From assembly GCF_030363035.1 (NCBI RefSeq), contig NZ_JAUCMN010000006.1, forward strand, positions 1-64,000: a DNA stretch of 64,000 bases, read 5' to 3'. Below the pieces are notes generated by a model, which was given only the letters and a program-made list of their open reading frames with translations, was not told the origin of the DNA and ran no database searches. This document shows, piece by piece, positions 16,986-25,733 of the stretch; position 1 is the stretch's first letter; every line of letters starts with the position of its first letter. The stretch is from Curtobacterium caseinilyticum (GTDB lineage Bacteria; Actinomycetota; Actinomycetes; Actinomycetales; Microbacteriaceae). A program made the position numbers and the translations under genes.

Positions 16986-17368
16986 ACGGCGCCGTCGACG
17001 TAGTACCACCGGCCCTGCTCCCGCACGAACTCGCTGGTCTCCTCGAGCGTGCCGCGCTCGTCGTCGGTCCGCCACCACGCGCGGAAGGCGACCTGCCCTG
17101 CGGAGTCGAACGGGCCTCCCGACCGGGTGGACACGATGTCCAGCCGGGTCCAGCGCTGTGACGGGTCGAGCGTCAGCTCGTCCGGGCGGGTGCGCGGGTG
17201 CCAGGTCAGCAGCAGGTACTCGGGCAGCCCGAGGGCGAACGCGCTGAACCGGGAGCGCATGAGCCGCTCGGCGGTGGGGGCTGCGGCGCCGGCGTGCAGG
17301 GGGCCGCAGCACTCGCCGTAGGGGTTGCCGCTCAGGCAGGGGCAGCGCTGTTCGTCGTCGGGGACCAC
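16979..17368 (-). CDS. YchJ-like SEC-C / NTF2-like protein (UPF0225)
   Basis: 129-residue YchJ-family protein. The N-terminal RCPCLSGNPYGECCGPLHAG is the Cys-rich SEC-C-type zinc knuckle, and the rest (from about residue 32) is the YchJ middle domain of NTF2-like fold ending in GRWYYVDGAVA. The function is unknown. The GTG start has TACCGT 6 nt upstream and no Shine-Dalgarno. The 3' end is embedded in a tandem array. Confidence 0.87.
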   Translation of the reverse strand: MVPDDEQRCPCLSGNPYGECCGPLHAGAAAPTAERLMRSRFSAFALGLPEYLLLTWHPRTRPDELTLDPSQRWTRLDIVSTRSGGPFDSAGQVAFRAWWRTDDERGTLEETSEFVREQGRWYYVDGAVA

Positions 17369-17374
17369 CCCGGC

Positions 17375-17380
17375 ACGGTA
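17375..17380 (-). promoter_or_regulatory. -10 box, putative leaderless promoter
   Basis: TACCGT on the minus strand, 6 nt before the GTG at 17368. Confidence 0.45.
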
Positions 17381-17421
17381 GCAGCGGCGATCCTCGCAGC
17401 CGCACCGGGTAGAAGAGGATC

Positions 17422-18090
17422 GTGTTCCGGCTCGGCTGGCAGGTGTTGCGCGGGCGCCTCGGGGAGGTCGTCGACCCGGCGCGGGCCCGTCGTGCGGTCT
17501 GGATCGCGGGAGCCGTCGCAGCGGTCACCCTCGTCGTGTTCGTCGCGACCGAGCTGGCGTCGGGCTGGGCTGGCCCCGGTGCCCTCCGGTCAGTCGCCGC
17601 GATCGCGTTCTCCACACTCGGCGTGTGGGCGGTGACGTACTCGTGCTTCCCGACCGCTCGCGTGGTCGGCCCGGAGCTGCGGATCAACGGGCGTCAGGTG
17701 CGACCGGACTGGCAGCTGTCGGTGCGGTGGTCGGTGCAGCCGTACCTCGAGCGGCGGCCGCGTCCGGTGGCGCCGGAGGACCGCGAGGACGTGCTCAACG
17801 ACGTGCCGCTGCTGCAGCGCGGACTGGTGCGACGGCTCTCACGACTCGGACCGTTGCTCGTGGGTGCGGCGTCCGGCGGGCTCGCGGCGCTCGTCTCCGG
17901 CCAGGTCGAGGTCTTCGTCGTGCTCTGGCCGTTCGTGTACCTGTTCACGCTGCCCGACATGGTGGTCCGGCTCGGGCGGGCGGAACGTGCCCGGCTCGCA
18001 GCGCTGGAGACGGAGCCGCCGGTACCGAAGCACCGGCCGCCGTGGCGCCGACACCCACGCGGCTCGAAGCTCGGCCTGCCCGGCGACTGA
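17422..18090 (+). CDS. Hypothetical membrane protein
   Basis: 222 residues; I do not recognise the family. Hydrophobic helices fall at about 27-46, 54-72, 143-162 and 164-180. A basic, Arg-rich cytosolic loop (about 88-140) separates the two helix pairs, and a Pro/Arg-rich tail follows. The GTG start has AGAGG a few nt upstream. It diverges from the YchJ-like gene with a 53-bp gap and precedes the SRAP peptidase gene, with repeats between. Confidence 0.7.
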   Translation: MFRLGWQVLRGRLGEVVDPARARRAVWIAGAVAAVTLVVFVATELASGWAGPGALRSVAAIAFSTLGVWAVTYSCFPTARVVGPELRINGRQVRPDWQLSVRWSVQPYLERRPRPVAPEDREDVLNDVPLLQRGLVRRLSRLGPLLVGAASGGLAALVSGQVEVFVVLWPFVYLFTLPDMVVRLGRAERARLAALETEPPVPKHRPPWRRHPRGSKLGLPGD

Positions 18091-18120
18091 GGTGCGCGCG
18101 GTCGCTCGGCGCCGCTCGCC

Positions 18121-18180
18121 CCGCTTCCGCCCTCGTCCGCCCTCGTCCGCCGTCGTCCGCCCTCGTCCGCCGACGTCCGC
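18121..18180. repeat. 10-bp tandem repeat, six copies
   Basis: CCTCGTCCGC and one-base variants repeat in exact 10-bp register, 30 bp after the hypothetical membrane protein gene and 7 bp before a family A palindrome. Confidence 0.9.
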
Positions 18181-18187
18181 CGATCGG

Positions 18188-18238
18188 TGGAGCAGAAGAC
18201 GTCGGGTCGCGCGCCACCACCCGACGTCTTCTGCTCCA
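18188..18238. repeat. Family A palindrome
   Basis: 20-bp arms TGGAGCAGAAGACGTCGGGT and its inverse, 11-nt loop CGCGCGCCACC, between two co-directional genes. Confidence 0.9.
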
Positions 18239-18303
18239 TGAACGAGGTACGGTGCAGGGCGACGTGGCGCGCCCGCACCCGCACGGCTGTCGGCCGCACC
18301 GGG

Positions 18304-18309
18304 CACACT
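18304..18309 (+). promoter_or_regulatory. -10 box, putative leaderless promoter
   Basis: CACACT, a weaker variant, ends 6 nt before the ATG at 18316. Confidence 0.35.
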
Positions 18310-18315
18310 GGGCGC

Positions 18316-19047
18316 ATGTGTGGAAGGTTCGTCGTCTCCGACACCACGGCCGATCTGCTGCCCGAGCTCGTGGGTGAGCTCGCCGCGCGCACCGAGCACG
18401 TCGACGAGGACACCGGCGAGGTGCACGCCGGCCTCGCCCCGAGCTGGAACGTCGCTCCGACCGACCCCGTGTACGCGGTGCGGCAGCGCCACGGGCAGCG
18501 CGAGCTCCCGCAGATCAGCTGGGGCTTCGTGCCGAGCTGGGCGAAGGACTTCCGGAAGCAGCGCCCGAAGCCGATCAACGCCCGCATCGAGACGGTCGCG
18601 ACGAGCGGCATGTTCGGGCGGGCCTTCGCCACGAACCGCTGCATCGTGCCCGCGCTCGGCTACTACGAGTGGGTCGTCCGCGAGGACGGCAAGGAACCCC
18701 ACTTCGTGCACGAACCCGGCGGCGCCCTGGCGATGGCGGGCGTGGTGAGTGCGTGGCCGGACCCGACCAAGCCCGAGGACGACCCGGACAAGTGGCGACT
18801 GTCGCTCGCGATCATCACCCGGGACGCCCACGTGGCCCCGGGCGAGGTGCACGACCGGATGCCGGCGTTCCTCACCCCGGAGGGCTACGACGACTGGCTC
18901 GACGGCGGCCTCGGCAGCGACGACCTGCTCGCGCTGCTCGACCACGAGTCGCTCGCGGTGGCGGCGGGGCTCGAGCAGTACGAGGTCTCGCGCGCGGTGA
19001 ACAGCGTGCGCAACGACGGCCCGCAGCTCATCGCGCCCGTCGGGTGA
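18316..19047 (+). CDS. SOS response-associated peptidase (SRAP/HMCES/YedK)
   Basis: 243-residue SRAP protein, which forms a covalent thiazolidine crosslink with abasic sites in single-stranded DNA. The invariant MCGRF places catalytic Cys2 right after the start Met, which fixes the start. Other conserved parts are APSWNVAPTDPVYAVR (active-site Asn), PKPINARIETV, RCIVPALGYYEW (catalytic Glu) and the His in GEVHDRMPAFL. It acts on the nucleoid. It stands alone, with no SOS box that I could recognise. Confidence 0.95.
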   Translation: MCGRFVVSDTTADLLPELVGELAARTEHVDEDTGEVHAGLAPSWNVAPTDPVYAVRQRHGQRELPQISWGFVPSWAKDFRKQRPKPINARIETVATSGMFGRAFATNRCIVPALGYYEWVVREDGKEPHFVHEPGGALAMAGVVSAWPDPTKPEDDPDKWRLSLAIITRDAHVAPGEVHDRMPAFLTPEGYDDWLDGGLGSDDLLALLDHESLAVAAGLEQYEVSRAVNSVRNDGPQLIAPVG

Positions 19048-19112
19048 GCGCGGCGCGCCACGGGCCGGTCGCCTGACCGCGACGCCCCGCTCCCGCCGGC
19101 TCACGCGCCACC

Positions 19113-19395
19113 GGGCACGGCCGACGGCGGCACGCAGCCTCGCAGGCCCGCACCACCAGCGGTCCGCGGCCGACGTCGGCGGCGCGCATCCTCGCGGGCC
19201 GGCACCACCCACCGGGTCGCGGCCGACGTCGGCGGCACGCATCCCAACGGGCCGGCACCACCCACCAGGCCGCGGCCGACGTCGGCGGCGCGCATCCTCG
19301 CGGGCCGGCACCACCCACCAGGCTGCGGCCGACGTCGGCAACGCGATCTCGCGGGCCCGCACCACCCACCGGGCTGCGGCCGACGGCGGCTCGCC
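19113..19395. repeat. 53-bp tandem repeat array, 5-6 copies
   Basis: Units start with GCGGCCGACGTCGGC at 19166, 19219, 19272 and 19325, exactly 53 bp apart, with diverged end copies near 19113 and 19376. Each unit holds a GCCGACGTCGGC palindrome and ends in GGCACCACCCACC. No open frame is convincing. Confidence 0.93.
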
Positions 19396-19408
19396 GCCAC
19401 CGACGACA

Positions 19409-19464
19409 GACGGGAGGCCCGGATCACGTGCGCCTGTCGGCTGACGTGGTCCGGGCCTTCCGTC
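19409..19464. repeat. Family B palindrome downstream of the adhesin gene
   Basis: GACGGGAGGCCCGGATCACG pairs imperfectly with its inverted copy ending at 19464, 41 bp past the adhesin stop. The left arm is identical to that at 25229, on the other side of the adhesin gene. Confidence 0.75.
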
Positions 19465-19505
19465 CGGTGCTGCGGGTCACGACCCGCCTGTCGGCTCCCG
19501 CGGGG

Positions 19506-22500
19506 TCAGGCCCCCGTGCGCCTGCGCCCCTCGGTCGTCGTGACGGCGGAGCCGGCACCGAACCGGCGGCGCGTCACCAGGAAGACCCCTGCCAGGACCA
19601 TCGCGACCGCGGCCAGGCCGAGTCCGACGAGCCCGGTGGTGCCGGTGAAGGCGAGCTTGGCGATGTGGGTGACCGCCGCGATCCCGGTCGGGTAGTAGAC
19701 CTCGAGGGTCGCCCGGACCGCCTGCGCCGCGCTGTCGGCGACCGTGTAGTCGATCGACGTGCGTGCCGCCCAGCCGTGCTCGGGGGTGAACACGACCTGG
19801 CCACGCTCGACCTGCCACGTGCCCATGCCGTCGACGACGACCCGGTCGGTCGGAGCGCCGGTGGCGGGGTCGACCAGGTGCAGCGTCGAGGCGACGAAGT
19901 GCGCACCGCCGCTGGCGTGGTCGTTGTCGGTCGGGCGGATGGTGACGGCGTGGTCCACGGCGCCGGTGGCCGAGTCGTCCGCGGCGGTGGCGGCGGCGAC
20001 GACCGTCATGGTGGCGGTGGCCGTCGTGGTCTGGCCGGAGGCGTCGGTCACCGTGTAGGTGAACCGGTCGGTGCCGGTGAAGCCGGCGGCGGGCGTGTAG
20101 ACGTACGAACCGTCACGCTGCACCGAGACCGTGCCGTGCGCGGGCTTCCGGTCGAGGGCGGCGGTCAGGCCGGTCCCCCGGTCGTTGCCGAGCAGGCCGT
20201 GCCGGGCGTCGCGGGCGACCGCGGTGCCGGCGACGGTGCGAGCGCTGTCGTCGGCGGCCTCGATCCCGACCGTGATCGTGACGAGTGCCTCGGCGCGCTG
20301 CCCTTCGGCGTCGACGACGTCGTAGGTGACGGTGTCCACCCCGGAGAACCCGGCGGCCGGCGTGTAGACGAACGTGCCGTCGGCGGCGATGCGCACGGTG
20401 CCGTGCTGGGCACGTCCGACCGAGGCGACGCGGAGCGCGGAGCCGTGGTCGTTGCCGAGCACGCCCGGGCCGCGCACGGTGACCGGCGTGCCGGCGGTCG
20501 TGCGGGTGGCGTCGGCACCAGCGGTCGGGGTGACCGTGATGGTCACGAGCCCGGTCGCCGTCTGCCCCTCGGCGTCCACCGCGGTGTACGTGAAGGTGTC
20601 GGTGCCGGAGAAGCCCTTCGCCGGCGTGTACACGTACGACCCGTCCTTGCGGAGCTCGACGGTGCCGTGCTGCGGCTTCCGGTCGACCTTCGCCCAGAGG
20701 CCCGCGCCGGAGTCGTCGGTCAGGACGCCCGAGGCGGCGGACACGCGCAGGGTGCCGTCCGTCGTGGTGGTGGCACGGTCGGCCCGCGCCACCGTGCCGA
20801 CCAGCACCGTGACCGTGGCGGTCGCGGTCTGCCCGGAGGCGTCGGTCACCGTGTACGTGAAGGTGTCGGTGCCCGACCAGCCCGCGGTCGGCGTGTAGAC
20901 GAGGGAACCGTCGGCGGCCTTCGTCACGGTGCCGTGGCGGGGCTTGGTCGTGCCCGTGACGGTGAGGGCGGCGCCCGCGTCGTTGCCCGTGAGCGTGCCC
21001 GCGGCGATCGCGAGTGGGGTGCCCGCGGCGGTCTGCAGGACGTCGTCGGCAGCGGTCGGTGCGACCGTGACGCGCACGGTCGCGGTGGCCGTGGCGCCCG
21101 AGCCGTCCGTCACCGTGTAGGTGAAGGCGTCGGTGCCCGAGAAGCCCGGACGCGGCGTGTAGGTGACGCCGGCGTCGGTGACCCGGGCGGTGCCGTCCGC
21201 GGCTGCGCCGACCCCGGTCACCCGGAGCGCGCTGCCCTTGTCGTTCGTGGTCACGGCGACGTCGACCGGGGTGCCCGCCGTGGTCGACGCGGTGTCGTCG
21301 ACGGCCTTCGGTGCGACGGTGATCGTCACGGTGCCGGTGGTGGTGTTGCCCGAGCCGTCGGTGATCGTCACCTCGAAGGTGTCCTTGCCGGAGTACCCGG
21401 CCTCGGGCGTGTAGGTGTACGAGCCGTCCTTGCCGACCTCGACCGTGCCGTGGCCCGGCGTCGTGTTGCCGGTGACGGTCAGGTCGGTGCCGGTCGCGCC
21501 CTCGAGCACGCCCTGGTCGGCGGGGACCACGAGGGTGCCGTCGGCGGTGGCGTCCGAGTCGGTCGCGGCCACCACCGGCGTGATCGTCACGGTGACGGTG
21601 CCGGTGGCCGTGTTGCCGTTCGCACCGGTGACGCCGTACGTGAAGGTCGCCGTGCCCGAGGTGCCGGGTGCCGGGGTGTACGTGACGGTGCCGTCCGCGT
21701 TCAGGACGACGGCGCCGGCGCTCGACTGTCCGACCGACGTGACGGTCAGGCCGCTGCCGTGGTCGTTGCGGGTCAGGTCACCCGAGGTGACGGTGACGGG
21801 CTGGCCCGCAGCCGTGCGGACGCGGTCGTCCTCGGTGCGGGGCGTGACGGTGATGGTCACGAGCCCGGTGCTCGTCTGCTTCGAGTCGGACGAGTCCTTC
21901 GCCGTGTAGGTGAAGCGGTCGGAGCCGGACCAGTCGGCGGTCGGCGTGTACGTGTACGAGCCGTCGGCCGCCAGGTCGACCGTGCCGTGCAGCGGCTGCT
22001 CGTCGAGCGTCGCGGTCAGCCCGGTGCCGTGGTCGTTCGCGAGCACGCCCTCCGCCACCGGGACGGTCAGCGTGGTGGACGCCGGGACGGTCGCGGTGTC
22101 GGCGGTGGCCTGCGGTCCGACCACGACGACGACCCAGGTGGAGTCGGTGCGGCCCGAGGCGTCGCGGACGTCGTACCAGAACGAGCCGGTGCCCGAGAAG
22201 CCGTCGGCGGGGGTGAACACGGCGTTGCCGTCGGTGCCGAGCACGACGGTGCCGTTCGAGGCCCGGCCGACGCCGGTCACGGTCAGCCCGGTGCCGGAGT
22301 CGTTGCTCGTCATGGTCGTCGCCGCGACGGTGACCGGGGTGCCGGCCGTCGTCGAGGTGGTGTCCGGACGGGCGAGCGGCGAGACCGCGACCGTGACGGT
22401 CGCCGGCTCCGAGGTGCGCCCGGCAGCGTCGGTGACGGTGTACGTGAAGGTGTCGGTGCCGGACCAGTCACGGGTCGGCGTGTACTCGACGGTGCCGTCG

Positions 22501-25034
22501 CCGTTCACCACCGCGGTGCCGTGGGCCGGCGCCGTGACGACCTTCGTGGTGAGGTCGGTGCCCTTGTCGTTCGCCGCCGCGTCGATCGCGACGGGCTCGT
22601 TCGCCGTGGTGGCGGCGTCGTCCGCCGCTGCCTTCGGCACGACCACCAGGGTGACGGTGCCGCTGACGACCGTGCCGGTGCTGTCGGTCGCCTGGTAGGT
22701 GAAGGTGTCGGTGCCGGAGAACCCGACGGAGGGCATGTAGGTGTACGTGCCGTCGGGGTTCAGCGCCAGGGCGCCGTGGGCCGGCAGGGTGTTCGAGCGG
22801 ATCGTCAGGTCGGTGCCGCGGTCGTTGCCGAGGACGCCGTCCGCGCGGGTCGTCGCCGTGGCGGTTCCGCCTGCGGGCAGCGTGATCGTGTCGTCGACGG
22901 CCGCCGGGCGCACGAGGACGGTCACGGTGACGGTGTCGGTCTTCCCGTTGCCGTCGGTGACCGTGTAGTCGAACGCGTCGTTGCCCGAGAACCCGCCGGC
23001 CGGCGTGTACGTGTACGAGCCGTCCGTGCCGACGCTCACCGTGCCGTGCGCGGGCTGGGTCGAGCCGGTGACCGTGAGACCGGTGCCCTGGTCGTTGCCG
23101 AGGAGCCCCGGAGCGGCGCCCGTGGTCGGGCTTCCCGCCGTCACGGTGACCGTGTCGGCGCCGGCCGTGGGCAGGACCGTCACGGTGACGGTCGCCTTCG
23201 TGGTCGCGCCGGTGCCGTCCGTCGCCGTGTAGGTGAAGGAGTCCGTGCCCGAGAAGCCCTTGGCCGGGGTGTAGCTGTAGGAGCCGTCCTTCCCGAGCAC
23301 GAGGGTGCCGTGGGCCGGGTCGGTGTGGCCGGTGATGGTCAGGTCGCTGCCGCCGTCGTTGGCCAGGAGGCCCGTGGCTGCGTCCGCCTTCGCGGTCGCG
23401 CCGGCGTGCACCGAGAACGCGTCGTCGGCGCCGGTCGGCGAGACGGTCACCGTGACGGTGCTCGTCGACGTCCGGCCGGAGCCGTCCGCTGCGGTGTACG
23501 TGAACTGGTCGGTGCCGGAGAAGCCCTTCGCCGGCGTGTAGGTGAAGCTGCCGTCGGGAGACGTCGTGACCGTGCCGTGGGCGGGGCTCCCCGCGGACTG
23601 CACCGTCAGGCCCGTGCCCGTGTCGTTGCCGAGCAGACCGTCGGCAGCCGGCACCGTGAGGGCCGTGCCGACCGGGGTGCGGTAGGCGTCGGGCCTGGTG
23701 GTCACGTGCGCGAGCTTGAGCGTGTTCGTGAACGTCACGACCACGTCGGTGCCGTCGGCCGTGGCGGCCTGCGGGAAGCGGAAGGCCGCGGTGCCGCCGG
23801 TGCCGTTCGCGACCGTGCGCGACGTCGACAGGTCGACTGCTCGCCACGTGGTCTCGTAGTTCGCCGGATCGGTGGTGCCGGCCGGCGTCTGCGTGACGGT
23901 GTAGTCCTTGTCGGGCGTCGTCAGGAGCGCGCCCGCGGTCTTCGTCTGGACGCCCGGGGCGTTGCCGGTGGTCGTGCCTGATGCGCCCGGGGACGTCGCC
24001 TTGATGCCGTCGCCGGCGATGGCGAGCGTGAACTGGTCGGTGTCCTTCCAGCGGTCGTCGATCGACGCTTGACCGGTCACGGTGTCGGCGTAGTTGCAGG
24101 TGGCGAGGTCGGTCGCGCCGAAGTCGCCGGAGATCGTGAAGCGACGCTGCTCGGCGCCCGAGGTCGGGTCGAGCTGGTAGACGGTGGTCGTCGCGACGTT
24201 GTTGGCGGTCGCGGACGACGAGACGTAGAGGTAGCCGTCGGACGAGAACGCGATGCCCGGGCTGTTCGTGCCGTTCGGCAGCGTGCCGATCTCGGTGGTG
24301 CTGAGGTTGCGACCACCGGCCGGCATCGTCGTCGTGGGGAGCTCGGTCGCGTCGACGCGGTACACCTTGTGCGCCGCGACGACGAACATCAGGCCGCGGG
24401 AGCTGAACGCGAAGTCGCCGTTGACGCTCGTGCCACCGTTGGAGTTCGTCGTCGTCATGCCCGTGAGGGTGCCGACCTGACCGAGCGTCTTCCCGCTCGC
24501 CGGGTCGTACGCCCAGATCCTGGTGGCGTCCCCGTAGTAGTAGATGCCCGTCACCGGGTTCACGGCACCGCGGATGACGGAGTGCGTGGCGTCCGTCGGG
24601 ATGGCGGCGAGCACCTGTCCGGTCTTCGGGTCGTACTGCTTGATGGTCGCACTGGTGCCGTTCGACGCGGCGAACATCGAGACGCCCTCGCGTGAGATGC
24701 CGAGGCCGTTGTTGCCCTCGGTGCCGAGGTCGGTGACCGGGACGTTCTGACCGGCAGTCGAGCCCTGCGTGATGTCGACCGCGACGACCTTGCCCGCGCC
24801 GTTCACGGCGTAGAGCGTGTTCTGGTCGCAGACGAGGCGCCCGTTGCTCAGCGCCGTGACGGCGGCTGCAGGCTCGGCGGCGACGACCGCGGTCGTGGCC
24901 GAGACGCCGGCGCCGACGAGCAGCGCCGTGCCGAGCATGGCGACGAGCCGCCTGCCGGGTCGGCGGGCGGACAGGGGACGACGACCTGCATGGTCGTCAC
25001 CGGGCACAGCGGTGCCCTGGTGCACAGGCAGCAT
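19506..25034 (-). CDS. Giant Ig-like repeat surface adhesin, LAFTG-anchored
   Basis: 1842-residue secreted surface protein. Residues 1-55 form a signal peptide with a long n-region. About 60-330 resemble a propeller-like head (DUF6923-type). About 335-440 hold a prealbumin-like segment. From about 443 come fourteen ~90-residue Ig-like units with GLLGNDxGTGLT, PAHGT, DGSYTYTP, GFSGTDTFTYTVTD. A fifteenth unit resembles a CshA fibril repeat (LVDPATGAPTDR, GTWQV). The C-terminus has LAFTG at about 1794, a hydrophobic helix and a basic tail, a class E-type sortase signal. The likely role is adhesion or a stalk. It is flanked by near-identical family B palindromes. No sortase gene is in the window. 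Confidence 0.93.
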   Translation of the reverse strand: MLPVHQGTAVPGDDHAGRRPLSARRPGRRLVAMLGTALLVGAGVSATTAVVAAEPAAAVTALSNGRLVCDQNTLYAVNGAGKVVAVDITQGSTAGQNVPVTDLGTEGNNGLGISREGVSMFAASNGTSATIKQYDPKTGQVLAAIPTDATHSVIRGAVNPVTGIYYYGDATRIWAYDPASGKTLGQVGTLTGMTTTNSNGGTSVNGDFAFSSRGLMFVVAAHKVYRVDATELPTTTMPAGGRNLSTTEIGTLPNGTNSPGIAFSSDGYLYVSSSATANNVATTTVYQLDPTSGAEQRRFTISGDFGATDLATCNYADTVTGQASIDDRWKDTDQFTLAIAGDGIKATSPGASGTTTGNAPGVQTKTAGALLTTPDKDYTVTQTPAGTTDPANYETTWRAVDLSTSRTVANGTGGTAAFRFPQAATADGTDVVVTFTNTLKLAHVTTRPDAYRTPVGTALTVPAADGLLGNDTGTGLTVQSAGSPAHGTVTTSPDGSFTYTPAKGFSGTDQFTYTAADGSGRTSTSTVTVTVSPTGADDAFSVHAGATAKADAATGLLANDGGSDLTITGHTDPAHGTLVLGKDGSYSYTPAKGFSGTDSFTYTATDGTGATTKATVTVTVLPTAGADTVTVTAGSPTTGAAPGLLGNDQGTGLTVTGSTQPAHGTVSVGTDGSYTYTPAGGFSGNDAFDYTVTDGNGKTDTVTVTVLVRPAAVDDTITLPAGGTATATTRADGVLGNDRGTDLTIRSNTLPAHGALALNPDGTYTYMPSVGFSGTDTFTYQATDSTGTVVSGTVTLVVVPKAAADDAATTANEPVAIDAAANDKGTDLTTKVVTAPAHGTAVVNGDGTVEYTPTRDWSGTDTFTYTVTDAAGRTSEPATVTVAVSPLARPDTTSTTAGTPVTVAATTMTSNDSGTGLTVTGVGRASNGTVVLGTDGNAVFTPADGFSGTGSFWYDVRDASGRTDSTWVVVVVGPQATADTATVPASTTLTVPVAEGVLANDHGTGLTATLDEQPLHGTVDLAADGSYTYTPTADWSGSDRFTYTAKDSSDSKQTSTGLVTITVTPRTEDDRVRTAAGQPVTVTSGDLTRNDHGSGLTVTSVGQSSAGAVVLNADGTVTYTPAPGTSGTATFTYGVTGANGNTATGTVTVTITPVVAATDSDATADGTLVVPADQGVLEGATGTDLTVTGNTTPGHGTVEVGKDGSYTYTPEAGYSGKDTFEVTITDGSGNTTTGTVTITVAPKAVDDTASTTAGTPVDVAVTTNDKGSALRVTGVGAAADGTARVTDAGVTYTPRPGFSGTDAFTYTVTDGSGATATATVRVTVAPTAADDVLQTAAGTPLAIAAGTLTGNDAGAALTVTGTTKPRHGTVTKAADGSLVYTPTAGWSGTDTFTYTVTDASGQTATATVTVLVGTVARADRATTTTDGTLRVSAASGVLTDDSGAGLWAKVDRKPQHGTVELRKDGSYVYTPAKGFSGTDTFTYTAVDAEGQTATGLVTITVTPTAGADATRTTAGTPVTVRGPGVLGNDHGSALRVASVGRAQHGTVRIAADGTFVYTPAAGFSGVDTVTYDVVDAEGQRAEALVTITVGIEAADDSARTVAGTAVARDARHGLLGNDRGTGLTAALDRKPAHGTVSVQRDGSYVYTPAAGFTGTDRFTYTVTDASGQTTTATATMTVVAAATAADDSATGAVDHAVTIRPTDNDHASGGAHFVASTLHLVDPATGAPTDRVVVDGMGTWQVERGQVVFTPEHGWAARTSIDYTVADSAAQAVRATLEVYYPTGIAAVTHIAKLAFTGTTGLVGLGLAAVAMVLAGVFLVTRRRFGAGSAVTTTEGRRRTGA

Positions 25035-25228
25035 GAGTCACTTTCGGGTCGAGACGATGCCGACGCCGAGCCTGGTGACGGTCCGTGCAGAAGGACGGTC
25101 GCTGGCGTCGTCTCGATCCTGGCAGGACCCTGAGCCCGCCGGGGGTCACTCCTGGTCCCCAGTAGGGGGGACCTCCTCGTTCTGGGGGTACGGCGCAGGA
25201 CGCGGCTCCGGGCTGCCACCCCCGCACA
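25035..25228 (-). promoter_or_regulatory. Upstream region of the adhesin gene
   Basis: No gene. The minus strand carries GAAAGTGA just before the ATG as a weak ribosome binding site. A TACCCCC box lies at about 25185-25192, like those upstream of the small paralogue pair. No clear -35/-10 pair could be assigned. Confidence 0.3.
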
Positions 25229-25284
25229 GACGGGAGGCCCGGATCACGTCCGCCGCGTGGCGGAGGTGATCCGGGCCTCCCGTC
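25229..25284. repeat. Family B palindrome upstream of the adhesin gene
   Basis: Perfect 19-bp arms GACGGGAGGCCCGGATCAC and GTGATCCGGGCCTCCCGTC, spaced by 18 bp. It ends 15 bp before the stop codon of the next upstream minus-strand gene, so it is suitably placed as that gene's terminator. Confidence 0.85.
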
Positions 25285-25298
25285 AGGATGTCCCTGTG

Positions 25299-25628
25299 TC
25301 AGTCGAGCGTGCGACGCACGTCCGGCAGCAGGTCGTGCAGGCGCTCGGCGAGGCGGTCCTGCGCCTCGTCCAGCGAGCGGAAGTCGCCGACGTACTGGCC
25401 GTAGGTGTCGGACACGAAGAAGTGCGTGCCCTGCTGGTCGATCACGCCGCCGTAGTAGCCGCCGTAGTTCGCGGCCCAGAGCCCCGCGTCGGCCTCCGAC
25501 CAGACGACGTGCGCCCGGGCTGGTGCGTCGGGGGACACGACACCGGCAGCGATGCCGGTGATGACCTCGATGGTCGCCGTGTCCACGGTCACCTCGGCCT
25601 GGTGGCTGCTGGTGACGCTGGTGCTCAT
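25299..25628 (-). CDS. Small protein of unknown family, paralogue 1
   Basis: 109 residues; not recognised. No signal peptide or membrane helix. It shares the core NYGGYYGGVID, then SDTYGQYVGDF, LDEAQDRLAERLHDLLPDVRR with the gene immediately upstream, at roughly 45% identity by eye. The central Gly-Tyr segment suggests a compact beta fold, followed by one amphipathic helix. The ATG start has GAGGAG 6 nt upstream; longer frames lack one. The two genes probably form one transcript, 105 bp apart. Confidence 0.8.
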   Translation of the reverse strand: MSTSVTSSHQAEVTVDTATIEVITGIAAGVVSPDAPARAHVVWSEADAGLWAANYGGYYGGVIDQQGTHFFVSDTYGQYVGDFRSLDEAQDRLAERLHDLLPDVRRTLD

Positions 25629-25733
25629 GGTGACTCCTCGTGCTGCTCTGGTGCTGGTGGTGCAGATCCTGCTGATCGTGCGGAGTGTGCTGGTGGTGCT
25701 GGTGGCCGTTCGGCCGGGATGGTCGTCGGGCAC

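Noticed and set aside
19113..19395. CRISPR array
   Set aside because: The 53-bp units are contiguous with no unique spacers, and no cas genes are present.
19428..23981. Very long open frame (over 1500 codons) on the plus strand opposite the adhesin gene
   Set aside because: It mirrors the Ig-like repeats in another frame, has Arg/Val/Gly-dominated composition with no domains, and arises because high-GC genes leave antisense frames open.
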